Source of the DNA: Agelas oroides | Lineage: Eukaryota > Porifera > Demospongiae > Agelasida > Agelasidae | Assembly: GCA_949130485.1 (NCBI GenBank) | Contig: OX422190.1 | Location: 8,563,547-8,627,546 of the forward strand | Direction of reading: 5' to 3' | Length of the DNA: 64,000 nt | Shown: positions 1-61,031 of the stretch, piece after piece | How positions within the stretch are numbered: position 1 is the first letter of the stretch | How the letters are laid out: every line of letters begins with the position of its first letter | Translations under genes and position numbers: made by a program | Notes under the pieces: generated by a model | The model's input: the letters and a program-made list of their open reading frames with translations, nothing else | Told to the model about the DNA's origin: nothing | Database searches by the model: none

Positions 1-359
1 TATTCATGGTCATATCTTCCCAGAATGTCAGCTCCAAAACTCAAAATGGAATCTCACAACGTTCTTGAGTATTACTGTTCATTTACGTAATTATGTGCAC
101 TAGTATACATACGACTGTGTATTAGTATGTGATCAATTTTGGTAAGAACTATGAAAATTTTGCAGAGTGCCCCAGATCTGTAATGATTTTTTCGTTCAAA
201 AAATTTATCAACTCCTACTTTAAAACAGCTTGCCTCGACTAGAAATTAAATGATATCGTAAAGCAAAAAATCAGTATAACATATCAACTTGCAAGATCTA
301 TGTAAGTAAGTACTTTAATAGCTCGTCAGATCTCTACTTAAATTTGTACATCACTGCAG

Positions 360-17714
<17,355 letters not shown>

Positions 17715-18236
17715 CAAATTTAACTCGCCTTGAACTAATAGCTTTTGGTTTGTTATCTTTTTCTTATTTTGGAGTGTGCATGATGGCTGCTGTGATGTGA
17801 CTCTGCTTATCAGCATTGCTGTACTAAATTTAGCAGTAATATTCATGATAGTAAGCCTTGTTTAGCTGCAGGGTATGGGTACTCCTTAGCACAGTGTTCT
17901 TTAAATTAGATCAAACACGATGTCATGTTAAGTCTCCTGCAGCTGCTTTTTGTGTGATAGACATATGCTTGGGTATACGTCACCCAAGGCAAGAAAGAGG
18001 CAAATCTTCATGCATGATTTCAGTTGTTTGCAATGCAGTAAAGTTTACCACTCACAATGACCAGCAACAGAAAGCTGAGCAGGGGCCTTTACTGCATGTA
18101 TTGCAAGTGATGGAAAGGTCTGGGAATTGGAGTCTGGCTCCGTGAGACTAATATCGATATCATATAATAATGCTTGCTCAAGACCAACCACTGAATGCAT
18201 GAAATGGCAGTCTCCACCTTCCCAGTCACACCACCC
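17715..18236 (+). other. Talin 3' flank, no gene seen
   Basis: Probable 3' untranslated region and flank after the talin stop at 17712-17714. No AATAAA was found in the first 200 bp and no further conserved frame is visible. Confidence 0.4.
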
Positions 18237-18316
18237 CAGTGCATGCAGCTGATGAGGCCTGGTTTTGGCTGAAATGTGTCATGCATAGTGAGTGACTTTG
18301 CTATAGGCCTGCCTTC

Positions 18317-19834
18317 ATTCATGCAAGGAGACATGGTTCATTGATTGTAGTTTGCTTCACACAGCACCTCAGTTTCATGCAAGGAGACATGGTTCATTGA
18401 TTGTAGTTTGCTTCACACAGCACCTCAGTTTCATGCAAGGAGACGTGGTTCATTGATTGTAGTTTGCTTCACACAGCACCTCAGTTTCATGCAAGGAGAC
18501 GTGGTTCATTGATTGTAGTTTGCTTCACACAGCACCTCAGTTTCATGCAAGGAGACGTGGTTCATTGATTGTAGTTTGCTTCACACAGCACCTCAGTTTC
18601 ATGCAAGGAGACATGGTTCATTGATTGTAGTTTGCTTCACACAGCACCTCAGTTTCATGCAAGGAGACGTGGTTCATTGATTGTAGTTTGCTTCACACAG
18701 CACCTCAGTTTCATGCAAGGAGACGTGGTTCATTGATTGTAGTTTGCTTCACACAGCACCTCAGTTTCATGCAAGGAGACGTGGTTCATTGATTGTAGTT
18801 TGCTTCACACAGTACCTCAGTTTCATGCAAGGAGACGCGGTTCATTGATTGTAGTTTGCTTCACACAGCACCTCAGTTTCATGCAAGGAGACGTGGTTCA
18901 TTGATTGTAGTTTGCTTCACACAGCACCTCAGTTTCATGCAAGGAGACATGGTTCATTGATTGTAGTTTGCTTCACACAGCACCTCAGTTTCATGCAAGG
19001 AGACATGGTTCATTGATAGTAGTTTGCTTCACACAGCACCTCAGTTTCATGCAAGGAGACGTGGTTCATTGATTGTAGTTTGCTTCACACAGCACCTCAG
19101 TTTCATGCAAGGAGACGTGGTTCATTGATTGTAGTTTGCTTCACACAGTACCTCAGTTTCATGCAAGGAGACGCGGTTCATTGATTGTAGTTTGCTTCAC
19201 ACAGCACCTCAGTTTCATGCAAGGAGACGTGGTTCATCGATTGTAGTTTGCTTCACACAGCACCTCAGTTTCATGCAAGGAGACACGGTTCGTTGATTGT
19301 AGTTTGCTTCACACAGCACCTCAGTTTCATGCAAGGAGACACGGTTCGTTGATTGTAGTTTGCTTCACACAGCACCTCAGTTTCATGCAAGGAGACGTGG
19401 TTCATTGATTGTAGTTTGCTTCACACAGCACCTCAGTTTCATGCAAGGAGACGTGGTTCGTTGATTGTAGTTTGCTTCACACAGCACCTCAGTTTCATGC
19501 AAGGAGACGTGGTTCATTGATAGTAGTTTGCTTCACACAGCACCTCAGTTTCATGCAAGGAGACATGGTTCGTTGATTGTAGTTTGCTTCACACAGCACC
19601 TCAGTTTCATGCAAGGAGACGTGGTTCGTTGATTGTAGTTTGCTTCACACAGCACCTCAGTTTCATGCAAGGAGACGCGGTTCATTGATTGTAGTTTGCT
19701 TCACACAGTACCTCAGTTTCATGCAAGGAGACACAGTTCATTGATTGTAGTTTGCTTCACACAGCACCTCAGTTTCATGCAAGGAGACGTGGTTCATTGA
19801 TTGTAGTTTGCTTCACACAGCACCTCAGTTTCAT
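18317..19834. repeat. 56-bp satellite, about 27 tandem copies
   Basis: The unit runs TTTCATGCAAGGAGAC, then (A/G)(T/C)GGTTC, ATTGATTGTAGTTTGC, TTCACACAGCACCTCAG. Copies follow every 56 bp with only point differences, mostly in the GTGGTTCATTG segment. The array is flanked on the left by 18237-18316. A single diverged copy of flank plus unit recurs at 20340-20462, suggesting the array grew from one end of a dispersed repeat. Confidence 0.95.
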
Positions 19835-20087
19835 ACCCTTTTCCACATGATTGGACAATTTGATTACCAAAGTATTCTTCCATGACATTTCCTTAATCTG
19901 TTTGGAATCTAAAGCAGGTAGTGGGACTTCACTGTGTTTAACAATGCAGACAATTAAGTGAGAGGAAACTGAGGTAACCAAATTGAGTCAAAACAACCTT
20001 TCTCCTGTGCCTATTAGCTATATATAAAACAAAGCCTTTTAGCAGAGACAGTGAACTTGGTTTTGACTGATAAAGCTTTTAGCTATA

Positions 20088-20256
20088 ACAGTGGCGTAGG
20101 AAAGACTTTTTGATTGGGGGGGGGGGGGCACAGTTTCAAACTATACATAGAGTATAGTGAGCAATTTATATAACAATTTATGTAAACTTGGGGGGGGGAC
20201 ACATGCCCCCGGTGCCCCCCCCCCCCCCCCCCCCCCCCCCCGGTTCCTACGCCTAT
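20088..20256. mobile_element. 169-bp foldback insertion with GGCGTAGGAA ends and 6-bp target duplication
   Basis: The left end ACAGTGGCGTAGGAA and right end TTCCTACGCCTAT are inverted copies. The interior holds G-runs and a matching 33-bp C-run. GCTATA flanks both ends (20082-20087 and 20257-20262). A related sequence at 20655-20712 reads through GCTATAAGTA without the insertion. Confidence 0.6.
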
Positions 20257-20339
20257 GCTATAAGTATCTGCATCACTATACACACCTACTAGGTGTATAG
20301 TGATGTGGATACTTAATAGACTAGGGTGCAGCATGTGGT

Positions 20340-20462
20340 TTAGGCTGGTTGCTGGAATGTGTCCTGCACAGTGGATGACTTTGCATAACATCTAGGCCTG
20401 CCTTCATTCAAGGAGACGTGGTTCACTGATTGTTCATGCAGATAGTTTGCTTCCGACACAAG
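20340..20462. repeat. Single diverged copy of the satellite and its left flank
   Basis: It shares GTGACTTTGC, CTAGGCCTGCCTTCATTC and AAGGAGACGTGGTTCA with 18260-18345, then drifts. A third weaker relative starts near 20780. Confidence 0.6.
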
Positions 20463-21037
20463 CTGTGCTTTATGTGTGCAGCTGGGTATGTAGATTGGTA
20501 GCTAAATGGGAGAATATTGTTAAAAGCAATGAGTATACAATGTAATGACAGTCATGTATCCAGTGAAATCTCACTGGCAATACCCTGTAAATAAACGAGG
20601 TTTGACCCATGAGAGGAGATTCACACCCCAGAAACCAGTACATCCTGTGCCTATAAAGCCTTTTACGAAGACATGCAGTGACGTTTGCTTTGACTCAAAG
20701 CTTTTAGCTATAAGTAGCACTGAGCTCTAAAAGCGTTCTCTAGATCTGCATCACAAGTTGCATCATAGTGCACATCTGTAGGTGCGGCATGTTAGTTTAG
20801 GCTCGTTGCTAAGAGCACTCTAGGCTCATGCAGCTGGGCACGTGCCTGGATTCCAGTGTACAGAAGTACATGTCTGTGGTATGAGGCGTAGTATGGAAGT
20901 GATAAAGCCTTCGTACCCAGTAATAGCAAGCAGAAGCAGTGACACGGAGAGACTGCCTACTTGTGTACATCATCCAGTGATACTGAAAGTGAGTCAACAT
21001 GTATAGTGTATTGAACTTACTAGTATGTTAGAGCTAG

Positions 21038-21439
21038 CAGCCTTTTATACAGCCCGAGCAGCCATACGTTCATTGTCGAAACGGTGCATTTCAGTTCTGG
21101 AGTCATCTACGCGCTTTTTTCAGACAAGTTGGGAGGCCGAATACTATAAGTGCTGATACGGCTAACTGGCTTACGCGACAGCGCAAGGCTCTGTACATAG
21201 CTATTTTAGCTGTTCGTCTTGTGATATGGGAACAGTACAAGCGACAAGTAATGCTTGATAGTGGAAAGGCCGAAAAGATTGATGTTGATGGGTATGGCGA
21301 AGGTTGGCCTGAAAAGAACGTAGACTACTATTTACGGTTGTGGCATAGTAATGGAGGTTTACAATCTATGGTTGTGGCTTGCAGCCTCCGGTTACAGCAG
21401 CATCAACCAATCAGATCAGAGAGCAAAATTAAAGTGTAA
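21038..21439 (+). CDS. Orphan open frame, 133 codons, no start codon; possible terminal exon or pseudogene
   Basis: I do not recognise this protein. The frame is open from just after a TAG at 21035 to TAA at 21437-21439. It is preceded by CTAGCAG, which could act as an acceptor. It begins QPFIQPEQPYVHCRNGAF and continues through a basic segment and a likely amphipathic helix (RKALYIAILAVRLVIWEQYK) to a charged tail. Composition is ordinary rather than low-complexity, which is why it is listed. No upstream exon was found. It could be the last exon of a small gene, a processed fragment, or chance. Confidence 0.25.
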   Translation, partial: QPFIQPEQPYVHCRNGAFQFWSHLRAFFRQVGRPNTISADTANWLTRQRKALYIAILAVRLVIWEQYKRQVMLDSGKAEKIDVDGYGEGWPEKNVDYYLRLWHSNGGLQSMVVACSLRLQQHQPIRSESKIKV

Positions 21440-21783
21440 AAACCTTGAGGCATTATAGTAACTATCAGTCTTGCAAGCTAGCCCAGCCTTTACAGTATTT
21501 TGTGCATTACTGACTGCAGACAACGCACTGAAAGCTGTATTTTACGAACGTGCATGAATGTGAGTACTCGCCCTGCTTGACTTACCATCACACACAAATG
21601 GAATGTAAACAAAACAGTTATAGAAAGGTAGCTAGAACAAGGTTGCTGGAGTTAGGGATGTTTCCAGCTATAGAACTATTGTGCATACTACTAATAATTT
21701 TTATGAGGATAAAAATAAAGAAGCAAAAAAGCTATATACATAGTCCCAGCCCGAACGCGCCTCTTGGCAAGAATTAAATGGTC

Positions 21784-22006
21784 TGGTGAGCAAAGTCGAA
21801 TTTCTTGGGCTTATTCCCCAAAAGGGGTAAGGACCAATGAGATTGCAAGATTGGTAATTATTACGTGGCACTTCCCTTACAACAGTAAAATTTTTATCTC
21901 TACTCGAGTATCTGTACCTTTTGTGAGCAGGTTTTGGCGTAAAATGTTTTGAACGTTGCTAGGTGACACTGTCGCACTAGCCCAAGGAATTCGACTTGGT
22001 TCACCA
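21784..22006. mobile_element. Foldback (MITE-like) element upstream of the 22191 gene
   Basis: TGGTGAGCAAAGTCGAATTT on the left pairs with AATTCGACTTGGTTCACCA on the right, extended by CTTGGGCT/AGCCCAAG. There is no coding capacity. It ends about 185 bp before the next start codon. Confidence 0.6.
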
Positions 22007-22190
22007 TCCTTGTGAGAGGGTGGGGTCTGGGAACAAGACTACTATATACGTATAAGGCCATGACAAAAAGCTTTTGTGGTTCTAATTTTCACAACAGTTT
22101 GATGCAAGCACAGCATACTAACACCTTAAATGAAGAATATTTCAAGGTAAAATTCAGCTGATTTTCCTTCACTACACACAGCTGCTGAAG

Positions 22191-25100
22191 ATGTCTCCAG
22201 GTCACTGCTCTCGCCCTCTGACCATCCTGCTGATCACATTCCTTCTACTGCCATCCTCATCTGCCTACTGTCCAGACAAGTATTCATACCAAGTCTGTCA
22301 CCAACTCTACCATTTATTTGAGCAAGCTCTCCTAGCTAGCCCACCGAACCTGTACAAACTACGTGAGGAATACTTTCCCAGCTCAAGGTCATCACCTGTC
22401 TATGGCCATGTTGGATACAACATCAGCTATGTATATAGCGCATCATTTTCCTACAATACTACTCCTCCTTGTGATGGAAACCACGTCAACACCCCTTTGT
22501 TGCCTATAAAGCATTCCAAGTGCATCCCGTGGAGTAGTTCTGCAATACTTGCTTACATTGACCCCATGTATCTAAACAGCTTCCAGATTAACCTGCTGGA
22601 CCGGTTGTTCCAGAATGTGGGGGCAGTAGCTGCCAATCTCAGCGACTGTAGGAATCAGTACCACCAAATTTCATCCATGCATGTCCACCTCCAGTTGTTG
22701 CTACATTTGCAGGAGGATTTACCGTGTTTACCGTCAGTGGAACAAGTGTCTGCTGTGTTAGAGGACCTAACATCATGGGTAATGCTAATTTAGCAGCTAA
22801 CAGTTACTAATAATTACAAGGCTGTGGTATGAATACTTGCTCAATGTGACATGCTTTAGTAACACAGCAGCCCTTTTTGATACAGAATTTACAGTAAATA
22901 CCCCTCCCTATTTGGTATATAGTTGGGTGAGATTGAGAATCAGCCTCATTCCCAGGCTTCTCCACAGCTTTTGCCATACCTTAAGGGCACTATTGATTGT
23001 GGATATTTAATTTAGTGATTTTAGCGAATAGTCCATTTTTCGCTAAAAATTATACTCGCCAATATTAAATTTATTGCTACATTCATTCCATTAAAATTTC
23101 AAAAACCCATTTTTCGCTAAAAATTGTACTTGCCAATATTACATTCATTCCAATAACTAGATTAAAATTTCAAAAAATCGCTAAAATTAATACCCGCTAA
23201 ATCCACTATTTTCCAAAGCCGCTAAAATTTGTACCCATTAATAATAGTAACCCTAAGGTATTTAGTGCCTAAAATTTGTGTGTGCAGGGCAACTAATTCA
23301 GTGGTGGTATAGAAAGCTCTCCATGCAGATTGGGGGGTGGATCTGAATGCATGGTGGGTGCATAGCATCTCACATTAAATGCTCTGACATCACTACATAT
23401 ATATGAGGTCACTACATGTATACTGAGGTCACTGCATGTATATGAGGTCACTACATGTATACTGAGGTCACTACATGTATACTGATCAAGGTCATTCTTG
23501 GTCCAAATTCTTGAAATCATACTACCAAGTTCACTCTTGGTCCACATATGCTGCTAGAACTAGTTTAGCCTATATAAATATTATGGGTGACTTCAACTTT
23601 TACAAATACACAATCACCTCATTTCTAGTCTTCACCCATGCATAGGGTATCCAACCTGAAATATGAAAGTGTGCGCATTGATTCCAAAACAGTGGTTTTT
23701 ATAAGAGCTAACCCAGGTAAGAAAGAAACCACAGAAGGATCGGGTTCGAATGTCAATTTTATTTGGAAACAGTGCACTTTTCCGGAAGTGGTAAGTCCCG
23801 CAAAATGGTACGTGACCAATATCAAGCCTTGGGCCTAGTTATCTCCCAAGAAACTTACCCTCACAGACCTAATGTATATATAACTCACTGCCATATTTAA
23901 AGTAGCCTCGCTGGCAGTGGTGAGTGGTCTAGGAACGAAATAATTTTACCGGTTACGGCGAACTTAAATTTTTGGTCACGTGCCATTTTTCGGAATTTAC
24001 CACTTCCGGGAAAGTGCACCGATCCCAAAAGAAATAACATGCGAACCCAATCCGCCTGTGGTTTCTTTCTTACCTGGGTTGGCTCTTATGAAAACCACTG
24101 TTTTGGAACCAATGTGCACACTTTCGTATTTCAGGTTGGACACCCTACCATGCACAATAGTCTGGGAACTAAATTACCTTTACCTCCTGACTTGCGATTC
24201 TTTCCTTGTAGTTGAAAGCATATGCAGTATCACGGTCCAGTAAAACAGTGATACAGTACTCAAGCTACAAAGGCTTCAGCAATACGGGAACAACTGATAA
24301 TGAGCTTCGATTCGTGATATGTACCATTTACATCCTTCTTGCTTTGTTGATGGCTGCTGCCATGGGATACTGGGCTCCAATCTGCTACAAGTGGATTGTT
24401 GAAAAGGCAGGCAATCAGAAAAACCATTATTACATCTTCTTCTGGGCGGCTTCCTTTGTTGCTACTGTGTGCAATGCTGCTATTCTAGTATTTGAAATTA
24501 TCCACCTCTCAGATGTAGGCCCCGTGTACCAATTCCACATTGCTAAGATTGTGCTTGAGCCTTCATTCTGCCTACTAGACTTAGTGCTTGCAATATGTAT
24601 CATTGAGTTGGATTCTGACTTCAGTACACAACAGCAGTCAACAGAATCTCCAAACTCGACACAACAGGCACCAGAATCTCCAAGCTCTACGCAACAGGCA
24701 CTACTGGAACCTCCAAACTCAACACAACAGGCATCAGAACCCCCAAACTCTACACAACAGACGCATGAGCCTCCAAACTCTACACAACAGGCATCAGAAC
24801 CTCCAAACTCAACACAACAGGCATCAGAACCTCCAAACTCTACACAACAGGCATCAGAACCTCCAAACTCTACACAACAGGCATCAGAACCTCCAAACTC
24901 TACACAACAGACGCATGAGCCACCAAACACGACAAAAGAGGCACTTCATGCTCCAAAATTTGCAGTAATTGTTTCAAGAGTTCTCTGCTGCACGTTTGTT
25001 TGCAACAAGCATAACCAGGAGACATTGGTCCGTTTACTGGCCCTCTGGAGTCTCATGTTATTCGTTCACCTCCTCTCCCTGGCTGTTCTACCAACAATGA

Positions 25101-25615
25101 TTTGGGTCTTTGTGCTTCCCTTGCGAATAATCTCTCTGATCACTTCCATCTGGGCAATCTTATTCTGTCTAACAGCTGCAGTGGCAGTTTCCATTTATAG
25201 TATCTCTTCCATCAGCATTAGCTCTCAACCTCAACAGAGGGGCATCAACAAGTGTTGCAGTATTTGCCGTGTATTTTGCTTGGTGGCCATTCCACCCCTC
25301 TTCTTAGTTATTCTTGTGTTAGGGACTGTGATTTACCTGCGGCTGATCATGACCAGCATCGATACTACGAGTGTAGCAGGAATCATTGCTTCGTTTCTCC
25401 CCACTGCAGCTCTTACCATAATTGGGTGGGTGATAGGTGGAAGGGTGCTGATAGGAGGAGCAAGTGGAGAGGGAGAGGGTGCCTCACAAGGCACCCCACA
25501 TCAGTCCAACAGTGGGGGAAGAGTGTACAACTTCATCAAGCACCCCCTACAAGCTTTCAGGGGTACCACTACTTACCACCATCTACCTCAAAACACAGAC
25601 GCAAAACCTGTCTGA
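22191..25615 (+). CDS. Unrecognised signal-peptide, roughly seven-pass membrane protein (two exons)
   Basis: Exon 1 is 22191-22778 and exon 2 is 24212-25615. The donor (TGG|GTAATG) and acceptor (CTTGTAG) are both phase 0, giving 196 + 467 = 663 residues. Residues 1-25 form a signal peptide ending SSSAYC. An ectodomain of about 200 residues follows, with Cys pairs and N-glycosylation sequons (NIS, NTT, NLS). Exon 2 has hydrophobic segments around FVICTIYILLALLMAAAMGY, FFWAASFVATVCNAAILVF, FCLLDLVLAICII, LMLFVHLLSLAVLPTMIWVF, IISLITSIWAILFCLTAAVA, FCLVAIPPLFLVILVLGTVI and GIIASFLPTAALTIIGWVIG. Between the third and fourth lies a decapeptide-repeat loop. Seven passes after a signal peptide recalls receptors, but no GPCR signature motif is visible. 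The C-terminal ASFLPTAALTIIGW stretch reminds me of uncharacterised sponge and cnidarian families. Function unknown. The exon join is inferred from phase. Confidence 0.7.
22977..23260. mobile_element. MITE with CCTTAAGGG ends and TA target duplication, in the intron of the 22191 gene
   Basis: Left TACCTTAAGGGCACTATTGATT is mirrored by right AATAATAGTAACCCTAAGGTA. The interior is AT-rich with repeated TTTTCGCTAAAAATT motifs on both strands. TA at each edge fits a Tc1/mariner-type non-autonomous element. Confidence 0.65.
23390..23490. repeat. Short tandem repeat, about 20-bp unit (GAGGTCACTACATGTATACT)
   Basis: About five imperfect copies in the intron of the 22191 gene. Confidence 0.8.
23639..24154. 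mobile_element. 516-bp foldback element with about 180-bp arms
   Basis: Bases 23639-23817 and 23973-24154 are long imperfect reverse complements. Examples are AACCTGAAATATGAAAGTGT against ACACTTTCGTATTTCAGGTT, and CCCAGGTAAGAAAGAAACCA against TGGTTTCTTTCTTACCTGGG. The 155-bp centre is unique. It ends 58 bp before the acceptor of exon 24212, so the pre-mRNA would form a long hairpin there. Confidence 0.85.
24650..24925 (+). repeat. Coding 30-bp repeats (decapeptide PNSTQQASEP) inside the multi-pass protein
   Basis: About nine units of roughly 30 bp encode PNSTQQ(A/T)(S/H/P)EP. Each unit carries an NST sequon. One unit has an inserted codon pair (ALLEP). Near-identical codons between units show recent expansion by slippage or unequal exchange. 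Confidence 0.9.
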
Positions 25616-26040
25616 AATACAATCAAGCTATGACATTGTGGAGACTATAGCTAGCAACCCCTACCCCCACAAACACAAAGCTTTGCAATTCTTTTATACA
25701 TGTAGCAATCTAGGATTATGTTTGGTAAATTAACCTGTACGTTTGCTAAATGATTGGGAAACTTTTGTAAATCAACTTCAAAATTTTGTCAAGACAGTGA
25801 AAGCATTCCAGGTGATTCTAAGAAACAAGAAGGCCCCCCCCCCCCCCCCACCCATGATTCAGGTGATTGTCTAGCCTGTTTCCAGCCTTCATACTACAAG
25901 CAAGGAAAGCTGGGGGCTGGGAAAGACGTTAGTAATCCTCTACGTTACTATACACAAAGATTGCATATAAATGCAAATGTACAATGTATACAAATATAAG
26001 TGAAAATGAAATTGAGTCATGATACACACACGTCTGATTT
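25616..26040. other. Convergent intergenic gap between the membrane-protein gene and PI3K
   Basis: 425 bp separates the stop of the plus-strand gene from the PI3K stop. It contains a 14-bp C run at 25835-25849 and no gene. Confidence 0.6.
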
Positions 26041-58357
<32,317 letters not shown>

Positions 58358-58367
58358 AGCGCTAGTC

Positions 58368-58415
58368 TCGTTCCCAGACCACAGTCAACAATCTGTAGTC
58401 TGAGAACGAGACGAG
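58368..58415. repeat. Short TCTCGTTCCCAGAC palindrome just upstream of the PI3K frame
   Basis: GTCTCGTTCCCAGACCACAG is mirrored by CTGTAGTCTGAGAACGAGAC. It resembles the ends of the TAGCCTCGTT family and lies within 60 bp of the longest PI3K start codon. Confidence 0.6.
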
Positions 58416-58429
58416 TAACCGGAATATTA

Positions 58430-59298
58430 AATCAGGTGTTTGAAAAAAAAGCTCTCAGTGTGGCTGTGTAGTCTCTTGGCTCTGCCTATAGCTGTGGTCG
58501 TGGCGTGGTTGTACCGTGAGAGAAGTGTGGTGAGTGGCAGTAAGACAGTGAAAGAGACCTAGTTCGTTTGATCTAAGGTCTTGGTCCATGAACTAACCAA
58601 CTGTGTGTAAAGTTTTGCACAGTTTCACACGGGTGCATGCTTGGTTAGTCGAAGCTGCGTAGCGTACAACAGTTCTCTTGATGTAGAAATGAACGGTTGT
58701 GTCGCTGCCAGCTTTTAGTTTTTGTAACTCAGTTGTCTTTGAATAGTTTATGAGCCATATGGCTCTTGACAACCTGAACCAGCATCAGGTATCACTTCAT
58801 TTGAACCGTGGACTATCACTATATGATAATAGTGGTACATGATACATTGCTGCTTGTAAAATTTGATAGTATGAAGTAACTGTATTAGTACCACTAGATT
58901 GTGCGAATATGTGTTACCAGTAGTGTAAATTTGACTTCAATGTTATTCATTTCTGGCACTTTTGTACTGTCATTGATGGTGTGAATTCTCACACCTTGCA
59001 CAATGGTGGTTAAACCTGTAAATTTGACAAACTGAAGAGCTTAATGACCATCTTTGCTAGCAAACCTTGTCATTAATCCACCCCCACAGTTGTTTGAGAA
59101 TGTCATTGTTCTGGCATTGTGAGCAAGTAATGAGGTTTAATGACTTTCACCAGATAAATTGATGTTTCGACTTCTATCTTGCAATTTGGAAAGCAAATTT
59201 GTCAGGTGAAAGTCTAATTACTTTGTTGAAACACCATTAGGTACGTATATCAACGACCATTGGTCAGAGCTACTGAAGTGTTAGCTCAAACCCTCTTC
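58430..59298. other. Upstream flank of PI3K, no gene seen
   Basis: Ordinary sequence. A small palindrome sits at 59139-59213 (AATGACTTTCACC mirrored by GGTGAAAGTCTAATT). It probably includes the PI3K promoter, but no element can be named. Confidence 0.4.
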
Positions 59299-59868
59299 TA
59301 GCCTCGTTCCCAGGCTCTTGTGCAGGGGAGGAGGAAAGAGAGCCTGGTACACACTGTTTGCGCATGCGCCAAATTCCATTGGTAACATGCATACTACTCC
59401 GTTACACTAAAATTACAGTCAATTTCTGTTTACCTTCTGAAAGGCTGCACTGCCTGGTTATACTCCCTGTGGGATACATACGGGCGGTTTTGAAGTCAAA
59501 AACAATATCGCTTTGACGGTAACGGTCTGCACTGCTTCGTTTGAGGCGATCGGTAAACTTCAAAGGGAAAGATTGCATCAGTCACATGCCGCAGCGTTTA
59601 GCTGGAATGGACAAACGCGTGGACAATTCCTGCAAGTGAAGAGCTGAGTACCTTCGTCGCTCCCTCGTCATTGTGTACACAGAGCGTGGTCAGTGGCAGG
59701 CATCTTTTATACGGGAGAAGTCGGCGTGCCTTGCGGAGGTTAGTGTAACGGAGCAGATTTTACAGAAATTTCCAAATTCCCAGAAATCCTGGTGAAACTG
59801 AGCATACGCAAACAGTGTGTACCAGGCTCTTTTCTCCCCGCCCACGCACAAGCCTGGGAATGAGGCTA
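59299..59868. mobile_element. TAGCCTCGTTCCCA-family foldback element with 9-bp target duplication
   Basis: TAGCCTCGTTCCCAGGCTCT is mirrored by AGCCTGGGAATGAGGCTA. ACCCTCTTC flanks both ends (59290-59298 and 59869-59877). The outer parts match 27403-27708. About 270 bp of extra sequence (roughly 59440-59700) is present here and absent there. Confidence 0.8.
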
Positions 59869-60459
59869 ACCCTCTTCTTGCTCTGCCATGTTCCAATGTG
59901 TAGTTTAGACCCATAGGCCATGCCCTAAACATCTCCATTGAATAGTCTCAGCAGACCATTAGCAACATGTATCAATGGCGACCGCTAGTGTGACTGGGCT
60001 CATGTCCAATGTTTTACCTAACACCTTCTTAGTCTAGATAAATAGAGGAAGAATTGATGTTGCGAAAGCCTGGGCCCGTCATTACCCTTCGCTGTGTCTA
60101 TAGCAGAAGGCAGCACTCAAGGATGTTTGTACTACAGTTCAGAAGTACTTGCCTGTGTGTACATAAGTGAAGTATTTTTATGCACTATTGAGTTGCGCAC
60201 ACCATTACACGTAGCCTATGGACCTAGGCCATCTCTCGCTCATCCCATTTCGTTCTTCCAGTTGGTTGTCCAAGAGCAGAACACAGAACTTTGAAATTAG
60301 CCAATCAGATTTGTGGACAGTGAGGTTTTAATGCTGTGATGAGTCAGCTTAAATCTACAATTTCATTGTGCGGACCATCACTGTGTGTCCTAACATGGTT
60401 CACTCCTGGTATACTGAAAGTGGTATGCACACTAAGTTAATTTAAAATGTCGTGTTTGA

Positions 60460-60735
60460 TAAAGAGTCTGGGAACGTGACAAGACTAGCTACTGATAGAC
60501 ATAGCAGATCTTGAACCAAGCCCCAGCGCAGACGGCTCCAGTTTTCTGTGTTGGGACTGATATACACACTAGATGAAAAAGTCTGTTGTGAGACTAGCTA
60601 CTCATAGACACGGCAGATCTCACTGGTGCTGATCGCTTTAGTTTCCCACGTTAGTGGTCAGATAAACGAGTCTGGGTATGTTGTGAGACTAGCCACTCTT
60701 AGACATGACAGATCTTGATAGGCCCAAGTACCCAT
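60460..60735. repeat. Three degenerate tandem copies, about 105-120 bp each
   Basis: Each copy has AGTCTGGG, GACTAGC(T/C)ACT, TAGACA(T/C) and GCAGATCT motifs in the same order. Confidence 0.6.
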
Positions 60736-60957
60736 GCTTTTCAGGTTATTTGGTGCAATAAACATTTGAAATACAGATTACTAATGACCCGTCACTTCTG
60801 TGGTGCTTAGCAAACACCGCAATTACTCCAAAAACATTTAAAATTGCCCTTCTTGGCATCAACCTACTCCTTCTCTCAGCTGCAGAAGTCCAAGTTGGAA
60901 TTAAAGCTAGCCTCTTTGGATGTACCATTAATCCCAATTGTGTGCACAGCCAGACAT

Positions 60958-61031
60958 GTGCAGGTGACATTCTGACCATACTCAAGGCTTGTAGCCAGGT
61001 GACATTCTGACCATACTCAAGGCTGGTAGCC
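60958..61031. repeat. Tandem duplication (AGGTGACATTCTGACCATAC), two copies of about 34 bp
   Basis: The second copy differs by one or two bases (GGCTTGTAGCC against GGCTGGTAGCC). Confidence 0.85.

Noticed and set aside
18317..19834. Possible CRISPR-like array
   Set aside because: The 56-bp units are contiguous direct repeats with no variable spacers, in an intron-containing animal genome.
24430..24930. Antisense Cys/Gly-rich frame opposite the membrane-protein repeats
   Set aside because: It is the shadow of the 30-bp coding repeats, which keep the antisense strand stop-free.
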